NCBI GenBank assembly: GCA_003164715.1
Contig: PLTZ01000054.1
Coordinates: 1-64,000 of the forward strand
DNA: 64,000 nt
Direction of reading: 5' to 3'
Source: Opitutaceae bacterium
GTDB lineage: Bacteria > Verrucomicrobiota > Verrucomicrobiia > Opitutales > Opitutaceae
The notes under the pieces were generated by a model. It was not told the origin of the DNA. It did not search any database and saw only the letters and a program-made list of their open reading frames with translations. Position numbers and translations under genes: made by a program. Positions 35,496-44,345 of this stretch are shown here, piece after piece (positions within the stretch are counted from its first letter, which is position 1; every line of letters begins with the position of its first letter).

Positions 35496-36479
35496 TCAGT
35501 TCTGGGCGACAACCTTGGTGCCCTCGAAATCGAACCGGAACCGGACCTCCTGGAGGCCCTTCTCCCGCATCGCGTGCCGCAGGCGCTTCTTGTCACCGGC
35601 ATAGAACATCAGGAATCCGCCGCCGCCCGCCCCGATCAGCTTCCCGCCAAGGGCCCCGTTGGCCATCGCGGCGTCGTACCACTCGTTGATGCGGGCGTTG
35701 CTCATCCCTGAGCTCCTCTGCTTCTTGCGCTGCCAGTGCACGTCCATGAGCGCGGCAAACTCCTCGAGCTTGCCCTGCTCGAGGCAGTCGAGCGACTTGT
35801 AGCCGAGCTCCTTGGTGAAGTGCAGGTTGTCGAGCATCGACGAATCATGGGCCTTCGAGCGGTCGTTCTGGTCTTTGAGAATCACGGACGCGCTGCGCGA
35901 GTATCCGGTGAAGAAGAGCAGCAGGTTGTCCTCGAGGTTGTAGAGCGTCTCCTCCGAGATCTGGCACGGCTTGAACTCGACCCGCCCGTCCTTGTGGAAG
36001 GTGAACGCGGTGATCCCGCCCACGGCGGCAATGTACTGGTCCTGCTTGCCGATCGGCTCGCCCAGGCGGTTGATCTCGATGTCGCAGGCCTGCTCGGCCA
36101 GCTCGGCCGGCGAGATCAGGCTCTTCTTGTGCGCGTGGAGCGCCTTCAGAAGCGCCGTCGTGAAGCTTCCCGAGGAGCCGAGCCCCGTGCCACCGGGAAT
36201 GTCGGCCATCGACGTCAGCTCGATGTGCGGGTCGGTGACGCCGGTCAGCTTCAAGGCCTCGCGGACGATCGGGTGCTCGATCTGGTCGACCGACGTGACG
36301 CGCTCAAGCTTCGAGTACTTTACGATGATCTCCTCCTGGAAGGTGGTGTGCTTGGTGATGTACACATACTTGTCGATGGCCGCGGCGACGAGGAAGCCGC
36401 CGTGCTCGCTGTAGTAGCTCTTCAGGTCGGTGCCGCCGCCGCCCAGGGAGACGCGCAGCGGTGAACGTGTGATGATCAT
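35496..36479 (-). CDS. hddA: GHMP kinase, HddA-type heptose 7-phosphate kinase
   Basis: 327 residues from ATG 36479. It phosphorylates D-glycero-D-manno-heptose 7-phosphate at C1. GHMP motifs: RSPLRVSLGGGGTDL at the N-terminus, IPGGTGLGSSGSFTTAL (ATP-binding Gly/Ser loop, about 95-110) and IGAGGGGFLMFY near the C-terminus. The length is typical. Its start overlaps the stop of the upstream oxidoreductase gene (ATGA), tying that gene to the heptose operon. Confidence 0.93.
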   Translation of the reverse strand: MIITRSPLRVSLGGGGTDLKSYYSEHGGFLVAAAIDKYVYITKHTTFQEEIIVKYSKLERVTSVDQIEHPIVREALKLTGVTDPHIELTSMADIPGGTGLGSSGSFTTALLKALHAHKKSLISPAELAEQACDIEINRLGEPIGKQDQYIAAVGGITAFTFHKDGRVEFKPCQISEETLYNLEDNLLLFFTGYSRSASVILKDQNDRSKAHDSSMLDNLHFTKELGYKSLDCLEQGKLEEFAALMDVHWQRKKQRSSGMSNARINEWYDAAMANGALGGKLIGAGGGGFLMFYAGDKKRLRHAMREKGLQEVRFRFDFEGTKVVAQN

Positions 36480-37501
36480 GGGATGGGGTAGCCGCTTTTC
36501 TTGTAGATTGCCTCGACTATTTCGAGCGTCTTCACGCCTTCCCGCAAGCCCGGCGATGGCGTGCGGCCAAGCCGGACGTCCTCGACAAAGGCGAGCGTCT
36601 CCGCCGCCCAGGAATCGTCCCCGGCGGCAAACTCCCAGGTCTGGGTCTCCGGTGGGCCCATCTGGGGAAGCATCTTGTAGTAGGTCAGGCGCTCGGTGCC
36701 GTAGCTGCCGCCCAGGCCGTCCACGGCGAGCTTCCCGTCGCGCCCATAGATCTCGAGGGAGAACAGGTTCTTCCACTCCGTGCAGCTCACCTGCAGCCAT
36801 GCGGTCTGGCCGCCCGCCGTCCGCAGGCAGAGGAACGCGTTGTCGTCCACTTTCATGTCCCAGAAGAACGTCGCCGCATGGCCCTCCACCGTCGGGAAAT
36901 CGCCGAGGAACCAGGACGCCAGGTCGATAAGGTGCACGCCCTGGTCGATCAATTCGCCGCCGCCCGAGAGCTTCGGATCCGCGCGCCATTCGCGGTCGTA
37001 ACCCTTGCGCCCCCCGTGGCCGTAGCGCCCGCGCAGGAACATGAGGGGCCCGAGGACCCCGGAGTCCACGATCTCGCGGGCCTTCGCAAGGCCGGGATGA
37101 TACCTGTGGTTGTAGCCGATCCGCACCCGGACGCCGTGCGCCGCGGCCGGGCCCTCCAGGCTTCGGAGTTCGCCGGGGCCGAGGGCGCCCGGCTTCTCGA
37201 TGAGCACGTGCTTGCCGGCGCGGATGGCGGCGAGCGCGATCGGGGCAAGCGATGCGTTGAGGGTCGCGACGATGACCGCATCGACCTCGGCGTGCGCGAC
37301 GACCGTCTCAAAATCGGCCGCGGGTTCGCAGGCCGCCGCGAGGCCGGAGACGGCCGCGGCCCGGGCCGGATCCAGGTCGCAGGCGAACCGGAGCCGGACG
37401 CCGGGGACCTTGGCAAGGGCCACCGCCCGCTTCCTGCCGATCAGTCCGCAGCCGACGATGGCGAAGGACAGCGGCTTATTGGCGGGCGTGGGAGCGTTCA
37501 T
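36476..37501 (-). CDS. Gfo/Idh/MocA-family oxidoreductase
   Basis: 341 residues from ATG 37501. The N-terminal Rossmann domain opens AIVGCGLIGRKRAVAL and carries HVLIEKPGAL. The C-terminal beta domain contains GYNHRYHPGLA, GGGELIDQGVHLIDL with the catalytic-region His, and WLQVSCTEW. It is the first gene of the heptose operon and overlaps hddA. It may oxidise a sugar or nucleotide sugar for heptose modification or an amino-sugar route. The substrate is not readable. Confidence 0.87.
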   Translation of the reverse strand: MNAPTPANKPLSFAIVGCGLIGRKRAVALAKVPGVRLRFACDLDPARAAAVSGLAAACEPAADFETVVAHAEVDAVIVATLNASLAPIALAAIRAGKHVLIEKPGALGPGELRSLEGPAAAHGVRVRIGYNHRYHPGLAKAREIVDSGVLGPLMFLRGRYGHGGRKGYDREWRADPKLSGGGELIDQGVHLIDLASWFLGDFPTVEGHAATFFWDMKVDDNAFLCLRTAGGQTAWLQVSCTEWKNLFSLEIYGRDGKLAVDGLGGSYGTERLTYYKMLPQMGPPETQTWEFAAGDDSWAAETLAFVEDVRLGRTPSPGLREGVKTLEIVEAIYKKSGYPIP

Positions 37502-37564
37502 GCAAGATGCCTTCGCAGGGGAGGGGGCTCCACGCAAGTGAAGAATATGCCCCGGCGCTGCGTA

Positions 37565-37582
37565 CCCGCGCGCCAGCGCGGG
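37565..37582. other. Strong GC hairpin in divergent intergenic region
   Basis: CCCGCGC (37565-37571) and GCGCGGG (37576-37582) enclose a 4-nt loop, in the 158-nt gap between divergently transcribed genes starting at 37501 and 37660. It may be an operator or a leader hairpin. No second copy was seen in the window. No convincing promoter boxes stand out in the rest of the gap. Confidence 0.35.
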
Positions 37583-37659
37583 CACGAAGGGAAGGACAGC
37601 GACGAGGGACATCAACACGGGCTTGTCACTGGCGCCGCGAGCCGATTCTTCTCATATGC

Positions 37660-38049
37660 ATGGCAGCCCTTCTTCCAAGGCTTTTGCGCTACGCCGCCGT
37701 GGGCGGCCTGGTGATGGTCGTGTTCAGCGGGCTGAACTGGCTGCTGGGGCGCCATTTTGGGAAGGATGTCTCGTTCCTGCTGGCGTACCCGCCGGCGGTC
37801 GCGCTGCATTTCTGGCTGAACAAGACGTGGACGTTTGGCTGCGAGCGGACGGACGCCGCCCGTCAGGTCTCGGAGTACGTTGTGATGGTCGCCGTCACCT
37901 TTGCGATCCAGGCCGCGGTCTTCAAGGCGCTGACGGTGTTCACAGGCCTCCCCGGATGGGCCGCGGCCGCGGCGGCAAACGCGGCCCAGATGGCGATCAC
38001 CTTCCTCGCGATGCAATTCAGGATTTTCAGGAACGCGCCTGAGCTCTGA
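37660..38049 (+). CDS. GtrA-family membrane protein
   Basis: 129 residues from ATG 37660; the longer in-frame reading upstream is not hydrophobic and is unlikely to be coding. Four helices: about 9-27, 37-55, 70-90 and 98-118. Family signatures are LLRYAAVGGLVMVVFSGLNWLL and ALHFWLNKTWTFG, plus FRIF at the end. GtrA proteins help move polyprenyl-linked sugars across the inner membrane, usually with a GtrB-like GT2 and a GT-C transferase. Its stop overlaps the start of the next gene (TGATG), so it may supply the substrate for that protein. Confidence 0.87.
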   Translation: MAALLPRLLRYAAVGGLVMVVFSGLNWLLGRHFGKDVSFLLAYPPAVALHFWLNKTWTFGCERTDAARQVSEYVVMVAVTFAIQAAVFKALTVFTGLPGWAAAAAANAAQMAITFLAMQFRIFRNAPEL

Positions 38050-41000
38050 TGGCAAGACGCTGGCTCGCTGGCATTCTGACGGTCTCGTTTGCCCTGAGGA
38101 TCTGGCTCGCCGCGGGAGGCGGCCAGGGCTTCTGGCCCGACGAGTCGCGCTACGGGTCGGCCCGGGCGGCCGCCTTCGACCTGACGCACGGAAGGTTCAG
38201 GGACGCGCTTGAGGCCCTCTTCGGACACGCCGACCATGTTCTTTTCCGTCCCGCGGCCCTGCCCGCGGCCCTGCTCGACTCATGGGCCGGCGGGGCGCAT
38301 CCGGCCCTTGTCTGGGCCTATTTCGCCCTCTTCTCGGTTGGGATAATCTTCCTTATTTGGGCGGTAGCCCTGAGGGTGGGCGCCTCTGAGTCCGAGGCCC
38401 TATGGGCTGCCTTCCTGGCAGCCGCGGCCGCCAGTCTCTTCAGTTACTCGAGGTTCTATCTTCCCTACGACGTTGCGCTGTTTGGGCTCATGGCGGCCCT
38501 GTGGGTGGCCCTGGGCCGGGGCACACCGGGTAACTCGATACTGACGGGCGCCGTTGCAGGACTTGGGTTCCTGACGTACAACGGCTATTGGCTGCTCTGC
38601 GGGACGGTGCTCCTCCTGTACACGGCTCTCGGCGACGGAGGCCCGAGGAAGGCGGTGATGCGGGGCGGCTTCGCGGCGCTGGGCCTCGCGCTCACCGTGT
38701 CGCTTGTCGTCGCCGCGGGAGGCGCCTTGTCGGGGGGCGTGCTGTCGGCCTACAGGGCGCTAGCCGGCAGCGTGAAGCAGGGGGATTTCCACATAGGCTA
38801 CCGGGTAATCACGGAATACCTTTGGTTCACGGAACGGGGGTTGGCCATTCTCGGCGTGGCCGCGCTCGCCTTCGCCGTCGCCACCGGCTCGCTAAGCCTG
38901 CGGGGCGGCCGGCTGCGGTGGTGGATGGGGGGCCTGGCGCTGGTGGTCGGCGGGCTCGTCTTCTTCTCTGACGTCGTGCCGGTCTTCATGGTTTACGGCA
39001 GGCTCACCCGGGCGGCGGTCCCCTTTGCCTGCCTGGGGGCGGCACAGGGAATCACGCTCTTCCTGGAGCGGCGCCGCTTCAGGAGGCTTTGGTCGGCGGG
39101 CCTGGCCTTGCTGGTGGCGCTCCTCGCGGCCTACAATTTCGCGGCGCCGCTCCGGCAGGTGTTCCCGTCCGATTTTTCCCTGATGTCCGAGAAGGAGATA
39201 AGGCGGGACTCCGGCAACGCGTACAGTTTCTACCTCGTGCTATTTGCGGAGCCCTTGTGGGGCAAGCCGCTCCACTACGACCTGCCGCCTCACGAGGACC
39301 TTCTCGTCCGTGCGAACCCGATGGCCTATCGGCCCTACCAATACGAGGGATACTCCGCCGCCCAGCGTGAGGAGCTCAACCGCCTCGATGTTTCGATGCG
39401 ACTGGTCCGTTTCGATGCGCGCCTCAAGCGCTACGACCGGGACCTGGACGGCTACCCGGGCCCCGTGCGGATCACGGTGACCTTCCGCCCCGTCGACGCT
39501 TCAGGCACCGAGCCCCTCGTGGTCTGCGGAACCCGGGATGCGGCCGACACGGTTTTTGTCAGATACGTGGATTCCAGGCATATCGCCTTCGGCCTGGACC
39601 ATTGGGGCACGCCTCTGCTCCTCTCGGAGCCTCTGGAGGTGGACTTCGCGAAGCCCCACGAGCTTGTGGTCTCGGCGGGATCGCTCCTGCCACCGCCCGC
39701 AAGCGCCTTCTACGGGGCGTCACCGGCATGGCGGGGACTGCGCGACCGCTTCGTTGTCATCATGGACGGCCGCGTGGCGGTCTCGACGCACGCTGACTTC
39801 TATCCCTGCACACCCGAGGACATCCTTTTTGGGGCCAACTTGGTTGGCGGCTCGACAGCCGTGACCCGCTTCTCCGGCGCGGTTTCGGCCTTCTCCAGGG
39901 CTTCGATTGAGGACATCGCCGCCGCGGTCCCATCGGCGGCCGCTGCAAGGATCGTGCGCGAGCGGCCCGCCGATTGGGCGGGTGCCATGGGACCGCTGCG
40001 CCTGCGGTTCCGGCTTCGCCCGCCCGGGCCGGGTTTCTTTGCGAGCCAACCTCTGCTCGGCATTGGGGGGCCAAACTCGAGCGACATGCTTTATGTTGAA
40101 CAGGGTGCGGGAGGGGGTTTTCGGATCGGCTACGATAGCCGCGGCCGCGCCCTGCTGCTCTCCGAGCCGATGTCCCCTTCAGCGAGCGGTTGGGAAAGCA
40201 TGGATGTCTGGATTGGCTCCCTGCTTCCCGCTTCCGGCGCCCCCGTCTTCTCGCGTTTCAAGGGGCTCGAGAGGATGCGCAGCATGATTGACATTCGGGT
40301 GAACGGAGAGCCGGCGCTGCTCGCAGAGAGGCCGTTTGCGCCTGTCAACCCCAAGTGGATCGCGCTCGGCGAGAACACCATCGCCTGCTCCCTTTGCGGC
40401 GTGCATTTCCAGGGCGACATGCCTTCCGTGCGCGCGATAGGGCCGGAAAACCTGCCGGCATTCGGGACGCGTCTGGGCGAGATGCTGGACAACCCGGACG
40501 ACGCATGGTGCGGGCACACCGGCCCGCTAAGGCTCAGGGTCCGATTCCCAACCGGTCTGGCGGGCGAGACCGAGCCGCTGCTCGTGTCGGGCTCCACAGG
40601 AGCCGGGGATGCCCTGTCCGTCCGTTATGACGACGACAGCCACCTGCGGTTCCTCTTTGAGCACTCGCGAGGCGAGGCGGTTGTGTCGGAACCCGTGACG
40701 ATCCGGCCCGGTGAAATGAACGAGGTCCTCCTGAGCACCGGGGCGCTCATGCCTCCTGAGGGGGCGCGGCTTTACGAGGACTCGCCCGACCTTCTCAGGC
40801 TTCGCGCCCTCGCCGAGGTTGCCGTGAACGGCCGGCCCGTCCTTCTGGCGTGGCAGGCGCCGCATCCCTGCGACGCCCGGCAGGTGGAGCTTGGAGCGAA
40901 CAATATCGGGGTCGGCGCATCGGGGCCGCGCTTTCACGGGGAGATTGGCGCGCTCTCGATCGCCCGGCCGGCGGACGCCTTCGAGCAGGGGGCCCTCGAC

Positions 41001-41504
41001 CCCCGCTTGGCGAGGCCGGGATGGGAGGGCTACCCGGGCCCCTTGCGGCTCAAGTTTTCCGTGCGCGAGGAAAGGCCTGGACTAGGACAGCCCATCATCA
41101 CCACGGGCGTTCCGGGTGGCGGGGACTTCATCTTCCTCGACTTCGGGACCGACGGGCTTGCCCGCATCGTGCTCGATCACTGGGGCTCGGCGCCGGTGCG
41201 ATCGGCCGGATTCACGCTGCCGCCCGGGGGATGGCATGAACTCACCATGAGCTTTGGTGGGCTCTTTCCGCCGCCGCAGTGCGCTCTGTACGAACGCCAG
41301 CCCGAGCTTCTGAAGCTGCGCTCGATACTGGTCATCCTCGTGGACGGGCGCCGGGTTCTGTCATCAGCCGAACCGAGCCACCTGACGCCTGCGGCGCGGA
41401 TAATCCTCGGGGCCAATCTGATCGGGGGCTCCAGCACCGGGCCTCTTTTCGGGGGAAGCATCACCGAGGTTGAGCAGGCGCCGCTCGAGACCGTGAGGCC
41501 TTAG
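38049..41504 (+). CDS. Giant membrane protein with four copies of an unnamed beta module
   Basis: 1151 residues. Residues 1-365 are membrane-embedded: about ten helices, with a first loop WPDESRYGSARAAAFDL whose Asp-Glu pair resembles the catalytic loop of GT39/ArnT-like enzymes. Residues about 366-465 are a linker. Then come four tandem modules of about 150 residues (468-617, 645-797, 822-973, 993-1146), each with GPLRL-like, PLL-x-x-G, DHW-like, LSEP, VNGR-like and GANLIGGS-like blocks. Related modules end the proteins at 41565 and 44346. It probably transfers or binds glycan at the periplasmic face. The start overlaps gtrA-like. Confidence 0.75.
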   Translation: MARRWLAGILTVSFALRIWLAAGGGQGFWPDESRYGSARAAAFDLTHGRFRDALEALFGHADHVLFRPAALPAALLDSWAGGAHPALVWAYFALFSVGIIFLIWAVALRVGASESEALWAAFLAAAAASLFSYSRFYLPYDVALFGLMAALWVALGRGTPGNSILTGAVAGLGFLTYNGYWLLCGTVLLLYTALGDGGPRKAVMRGGFAALGLALTVSLVVAAGGALSGGVLSAYRALAGSVKQGDFHIGYRVITEYLWFTERGLAILGVAALAFAVATGSLSLRGGRLRWWMGGLALVVGGLVFFSDVVPVFMVYGRLTRAAVPFACLGAAQGITLFLERRRFRRLWSAGLALLVALLAAYNFAAPLRQVFPSDFSLMSEKEIRRDSGNAYSFYLVLFAEPLWGKPLHYDLPPHEDLLVRANPMAYRPYQYEGYSAAQREELNRLDVSMRLVRFDARLKRYDRDLDGYPGPVRITVTFRPVDASGTEPLVVCGTRDAADTVFVRYVDSRHIAFGLDHWGTPLLLSEPLEVDFAKPHELVVSAGSLLPPPASAFYGASPAWRGLRDRFVVIMDGRVAVSTHADFYPCTPEDILFGANLVGGSTAVTRFSGAVSAFSRASIEDIAAAVPSAAAARIVRERPADWAGAMGPLRLRFRLRPPGPGFFASQPLLGIGGPNSSDMLYVEQGAGGGFRIGYDSRGRALLLSEPMSPSASGWESMDVWIGSLLPASGAPVFSRFKGLERMRSMIDIRVNGEPALLAERPFAPVNPKWIALGENTIACSLCGVHFQGDMPSVRAIGPENLPAFGTRLGEMLDNPDDAWCGHTGPLRLRVRFPTGLAGETEPLLVSGSTGAGDALSVRYDDDSHLRFLFEHSRGEAVVSEPVTIRPGEMNEVLLSTGALMPPEGARLYEDSPDLLRLRALAEVAVNGRPVLLAWQAPHPCDARQVELGANNIGVGASGPRFHGEIGALSIARPADAFEQGALDPRLARPGWEGYPGPLRLKFSVREERPGLGQPIITTGVPGGGDFIFLDFGTDGLARIVLDHWGSAPVRSAGFTLPPGGWHELTMSFGGLFPPPQCALYERQPELLKLRSILVILVDGRRVLSSAEPSHLTPAARIILGANLIGGSSTGPLFGGSITEVEQAPLETVRP
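39450..41486 (+). repeat. Four tandem protein-domain repeats within the gene
   Basis: DNA positions of the four modules: 39450-39899, 39981-40439, 40512-40967 and 41025-41486. They are divergent at DNA level but share the order GPLRL, PLLVSG, VRYxD, LSEP, HELVVS-x-GSLLPP, LR then VNGR, and GANxIGGS-x-x-x-x-FxG. They resemble LamG/concanavalin-like sandwich modules, which is a fold guess only. Confidence 0.7.
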
Positions 41505-41564
41505 CGCGCACGCGGTCCAAAAATCCTCGCCAAACCTGGCGGTAGACGGGTTACAGTGGCCGGA

Positions 41565-44339
41565 ATGGTCGGTTTCCTCGCTCTCCTTGGGGTTCCGCTG
41601 CTTGCGGGCCTCGGTGCCTGTCTTTGGCCCCACCGCAAGTCGCCGGCCGAGCGCAGGGAGATCACCTCAGTCTTCGTCCTCCTGCTTGCTGTCGGCCTCT
41701 TCATCGCCGGGCCCTTCCTCACGACCTCCGGCATAGGAACGGGCGAGGCCATCAATTACAGCCTGAGCACGGCGGACTTCGCCACCCAGGCGAGGGCCGG
41801 GGTGTACCCGCCGCTGGTCGGTCAGAGCGAGTACGCCTTCAACGGGCGGATTCATCCCTTAAGGACCGCCCCCTACATCGGGCACCTGGCCGGGCTGATC
41901 GATCTCCTCACCGGACGCAGGCTTAACTTCTGGGCGATCCAGAACCTGGAACTCTCCGCAAGCCTGATCGCCGCGGTCTTCAGCATGTACGTATGCCTGC
42001 GCAGGGCCACCCCGGCGTCCCGTTACACGGCGGCCGTCCTGGCGGCGTGCTACGGGCTGGCTCCCGGGGTTCTCTCGGTCGTGTACGCCATGGACCTTTA
42101 CATGACCGCCATGACGCTCCCGTGGGTCCCTGTGGTCCTGTGCGGGGCGATCGGCCTGCAGAAGCGGTGCGGCTTTGAGGAGGTCGCGCTCCTGGCGATC
42201 GGCCTGGGAGTTTCCTGGGAGGCGCATCCCCCCGTTGCGTTCTGGCTTACGATCGTCAGCGCGCTCGTGCTGCTTCCCCCAATCCTCGCCGGGCGGATTC
42301 GCGGCCGGCAGTGGCTGTACCTGGCCGCGGGGGCCGTCTTCTGCGGGTGCATTGCCGCCTTTGGATTCATGTCGGCCCTGACCGTGAGGAACTACGGTCA
42401 GATCACGGAGGTCTCGAGCGTCGAGCTACTCCTCGGCGAGGTCAGGAAGGTCTTCGCGGACTCCCTGCGCCCGGTGAGCCCGACTGCGAACAGGCTGGGG
42501 GACTTCCAGCTCGGGTACCTTTACTGGGCCTTCCTCGCGCTGGCATGCGCCGGGGCGCTCGCGCGGCGAAGGCCGCTCCCGCTCTGGCTAACGCTCATCA
42601 CCGGGGTGCTGCTCCTGCTGACGACGCCGGTGCCGTTCCTGACCGAATGGATATGGAAGCATGCGCCGACGATCACGGTGACGCTTACCAACCAGTGGCC
42701 GATGCAGCGGCTTTACCTGGTCGCCACCGCGCTCATCCTATTCGCGCTTGCGTCCGTCTATCCGCGAATCGGGCCGATCCCGAAGCAGGCGCGCGACGTC
42801 GCGCTTCTCGCCATCCTGGCCGCGGCCGCATGGACCGGGTTCGAGGCCTACCGCTTCGTGGGCCGGGGCTTCTCCTCCCGGCTTCCCGAAGGCCGCTCGG
42901 CGCTCCTTCACCACCCCGAGAACATCAACCTGACGATCGTCTCCTATGCGATCCTCGGGGCGCCCCCCTCCTTCGAGAGTGGCCCGATGGATCCCGCGAT
43001 GGAGTTCCGGTTCCTGCGCCGGTTTGACGCCCGCCCGATCGCGGGCAACTGGGAGGCCGCCCTGGCGCAGCCGGGCCCCGTCCAAAAGGGTACCTTTGAG
43101 ACGACCACGAGTGCCGAAGGCTCGGTATCGACCGCCCCCAAGCTGGTCCTTGAGCCGGGCCGGCGGTACATCCTTACCGTAGCCCTTTCGGGGCCGGCGC
43201 GCGCCGGGACGCTCCAGCTTTCGGGCGGGTCGCTCTACCGCGAATACCCCGTGCTGCCCGCCGCCTCCTCGTGGGGCTTCGGGGTTGCGCAGGGGCTCCG
43301 GCGCCCCCTCTCGCTCTGGACGGCCGGCAGCCGGCCGGAGGAGATCGAGGTCAGGTTCGCGGATGCGATCGACGGGACCCAGTTGGGGGACTTTGCCGAC
43401 TTCACGTTCAAGGAGGTCGACACCCACAGCCTTCCGGTGGTGCTCGAGTCCCTGGTTCCGCTTAAGATGCGGGTTCTGGCGCCCGAGGCCTGCTACCTCG
43501 AGACTCCGCGGCTCTTTCTCGAGGGATACCGGGCGACCGTGAACGGCCAGGGCGCCCGCGTTCAGGGGTCGCCGGACGGGCTCGCGATGTTCGCCGTTCC
43601 CGCCGGGGAATCGACCGTGGTCCTGGCCTACGCCGGCCCGGCCTCCCTGCGGGCGGCCTTTGGGATTACGCTCGTCGCCTCTCTGGTCGCCGCCGCCGTC
43701 CTGTTGCTGGTGCTGGTCCCGGAGCTGGAGCCCTTGCTTCGCAGGATTAAGGGCCTCCTCGGAAGGGCCGCCTCCTTCACCCTGCGGCGGGGCTGGCAGC
43801 TGGCCCTTGTTGCGCTCGTCCTTGCCGCCCTCGCAGCCGGCATTCGCCTCTGGCGGGCGAGCTGCCCGCAGGCTGGAGCGTTGCACGTCCGCCTTGTCCT
43901 TCCGCGAGGGCAGACGGGCCGCCAGCAGCCCGTGCTCGTGACCGGCAGGAAGTCGGCGGGGACCTTCGTGTACCTGGTCTACCAGGATGCGACCCATGTG
44001 AAGGTGGGCGTCGATGTATGGGGGGTGCTCGGGTACCAGTCGGAGCCCGTCGAGGTCGACTATTTTGCAGAGCAGGATCTCGTCATCTCGACCGGGGCCC
44101 TTTACCCCGAGGGAAATCCCGCCCTGAGCGGCCTAGAGCCCGCGGCGCTCGCCGACCTGCGCGGGCACATCCGGGTGGACCTGAACGGCCGCAGGGTGGT
44201 CGACAAGGCCGTCCAGGACTTCCCCAGCGCTCCAGGGGAAATCGACATTGGGCGGAGCCGGATCGGCGGCTCAAACTGTGAGCCGAGGTTCACCGGGACA
44301 ATCCTCGCCGCCGAGCGCCTGAAGGTTCCTGGGCGCTGA
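41565..44339 (+). CDS. Giant YfhO-like membrane protein with one C-terminal beta module
   Basis: About 924 residues from ATG 41565 (an in-frame GTG lies at 41556). About twelve helices occur before residue 430. The first large loop has GVYPPLVGQSEYAFNGRIHPLR, followed by LDLLTGRRLN-like text and later TNQWPMQRLYLVATAL. A periplasmic beta domain follows with LEPGRRYILTVAL, GSLYREYPV, CYLETPRLFLEGYRATVNG and VPAGESTVVLAY, as in YfhO-type proteins. A last helix pair precedes one module (about 772-921). It is paralogous to the proteins at 44346 and 52079. A role in sugar transfer at the periplasmic face is likely but unproven. Confidence 0.72.
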   Translation: MVGFLALLGVPLLAGLGACLWPHRKSPAERREITSVFVLLLAVGLFIAGPFLTTSGIGTGEAINYSLSTADFATQARAGVYPPLVGQSEYAFNGRIHPLRTAPYIGHLAGLIDLLTGRRLNFWAIQNLELSASLIAAVFSMYVCLRRATPASRYTAAVLAACYGLAPGVLSVVYAMDLYMTAMTLPWVPVVLCGAIGLQKRCGFEEVALLAIGLGVSWEAHPPVAFWLTIVSALVLLPPILAGRIRGRQWLYLAAGAVFCGCIAAFGFMSALTVRNYGQITEVSSVELLLGEVRKVFADSLRPVSPTANRLGDFQLGYLYWAFLALACAGALARRRPLPLWLTLITGVLLLLTTPVPFLTEWIWKHAPTITVTLTNQWPMQRLYLVATALILFALASVYPRIGPIPKQARDVALLAILAAAAWTGFEAYRFVGRGFSSRLPEGRSALLHHPENINLTIVSYAILGAPPSFESGPMDPAMEFRFLRRFDARPIAGNWEAALAQPGPVQKGTFETTTSAEGSVSTAPKLVLEPGRRYILTVALSGPARAGTLQLSGGSLYREYPVLPAASSWGFGVAQGLRRPLSLWTAGSRPEEIEVRFADAIDGTQLGDFADFTFKEVDTHSLPVVLESLVPLKMRVLAPEACYLETPRLFLEGYRATVNGQGARVQGSPDGLAMFAVPAGESTVVLAYAGPASLRAAFGITLVASLVAAAVLLLVLVPELEPLLRRIKGLLGRAASFTLRRGWQLALVALVLAALAAGIRLWRASCPQAGALHVRLVLPRGQTGRQQPVLVTGRKSAGTFVYLVYQDATHVKVGVDVWGVLGYQSEPVEVDYFAEQDLVISTGALYPEGNPALSGLEPAALADLRGHIRVDLNGRRVVDKAVQDFPSAPGEIDIGRSRIGGSNCEPRFTGTILAAERLKVPGR
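43878..44327 (+). repeat. Single copy of the shared beta module
   Basis: The C-terminal module of the preceding protein has the same block order as the repeats at 39450-41486: LHVRLVLPRG, QPVLVTG, VYLVYQDATHV, SEPVEVDY, LVISTGALYP, LRGHIRVDLNGR, then IGGSNCEPRFTGTI. Confidence 0.7.
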
Positions 44340-44345
44340 GGGCCG

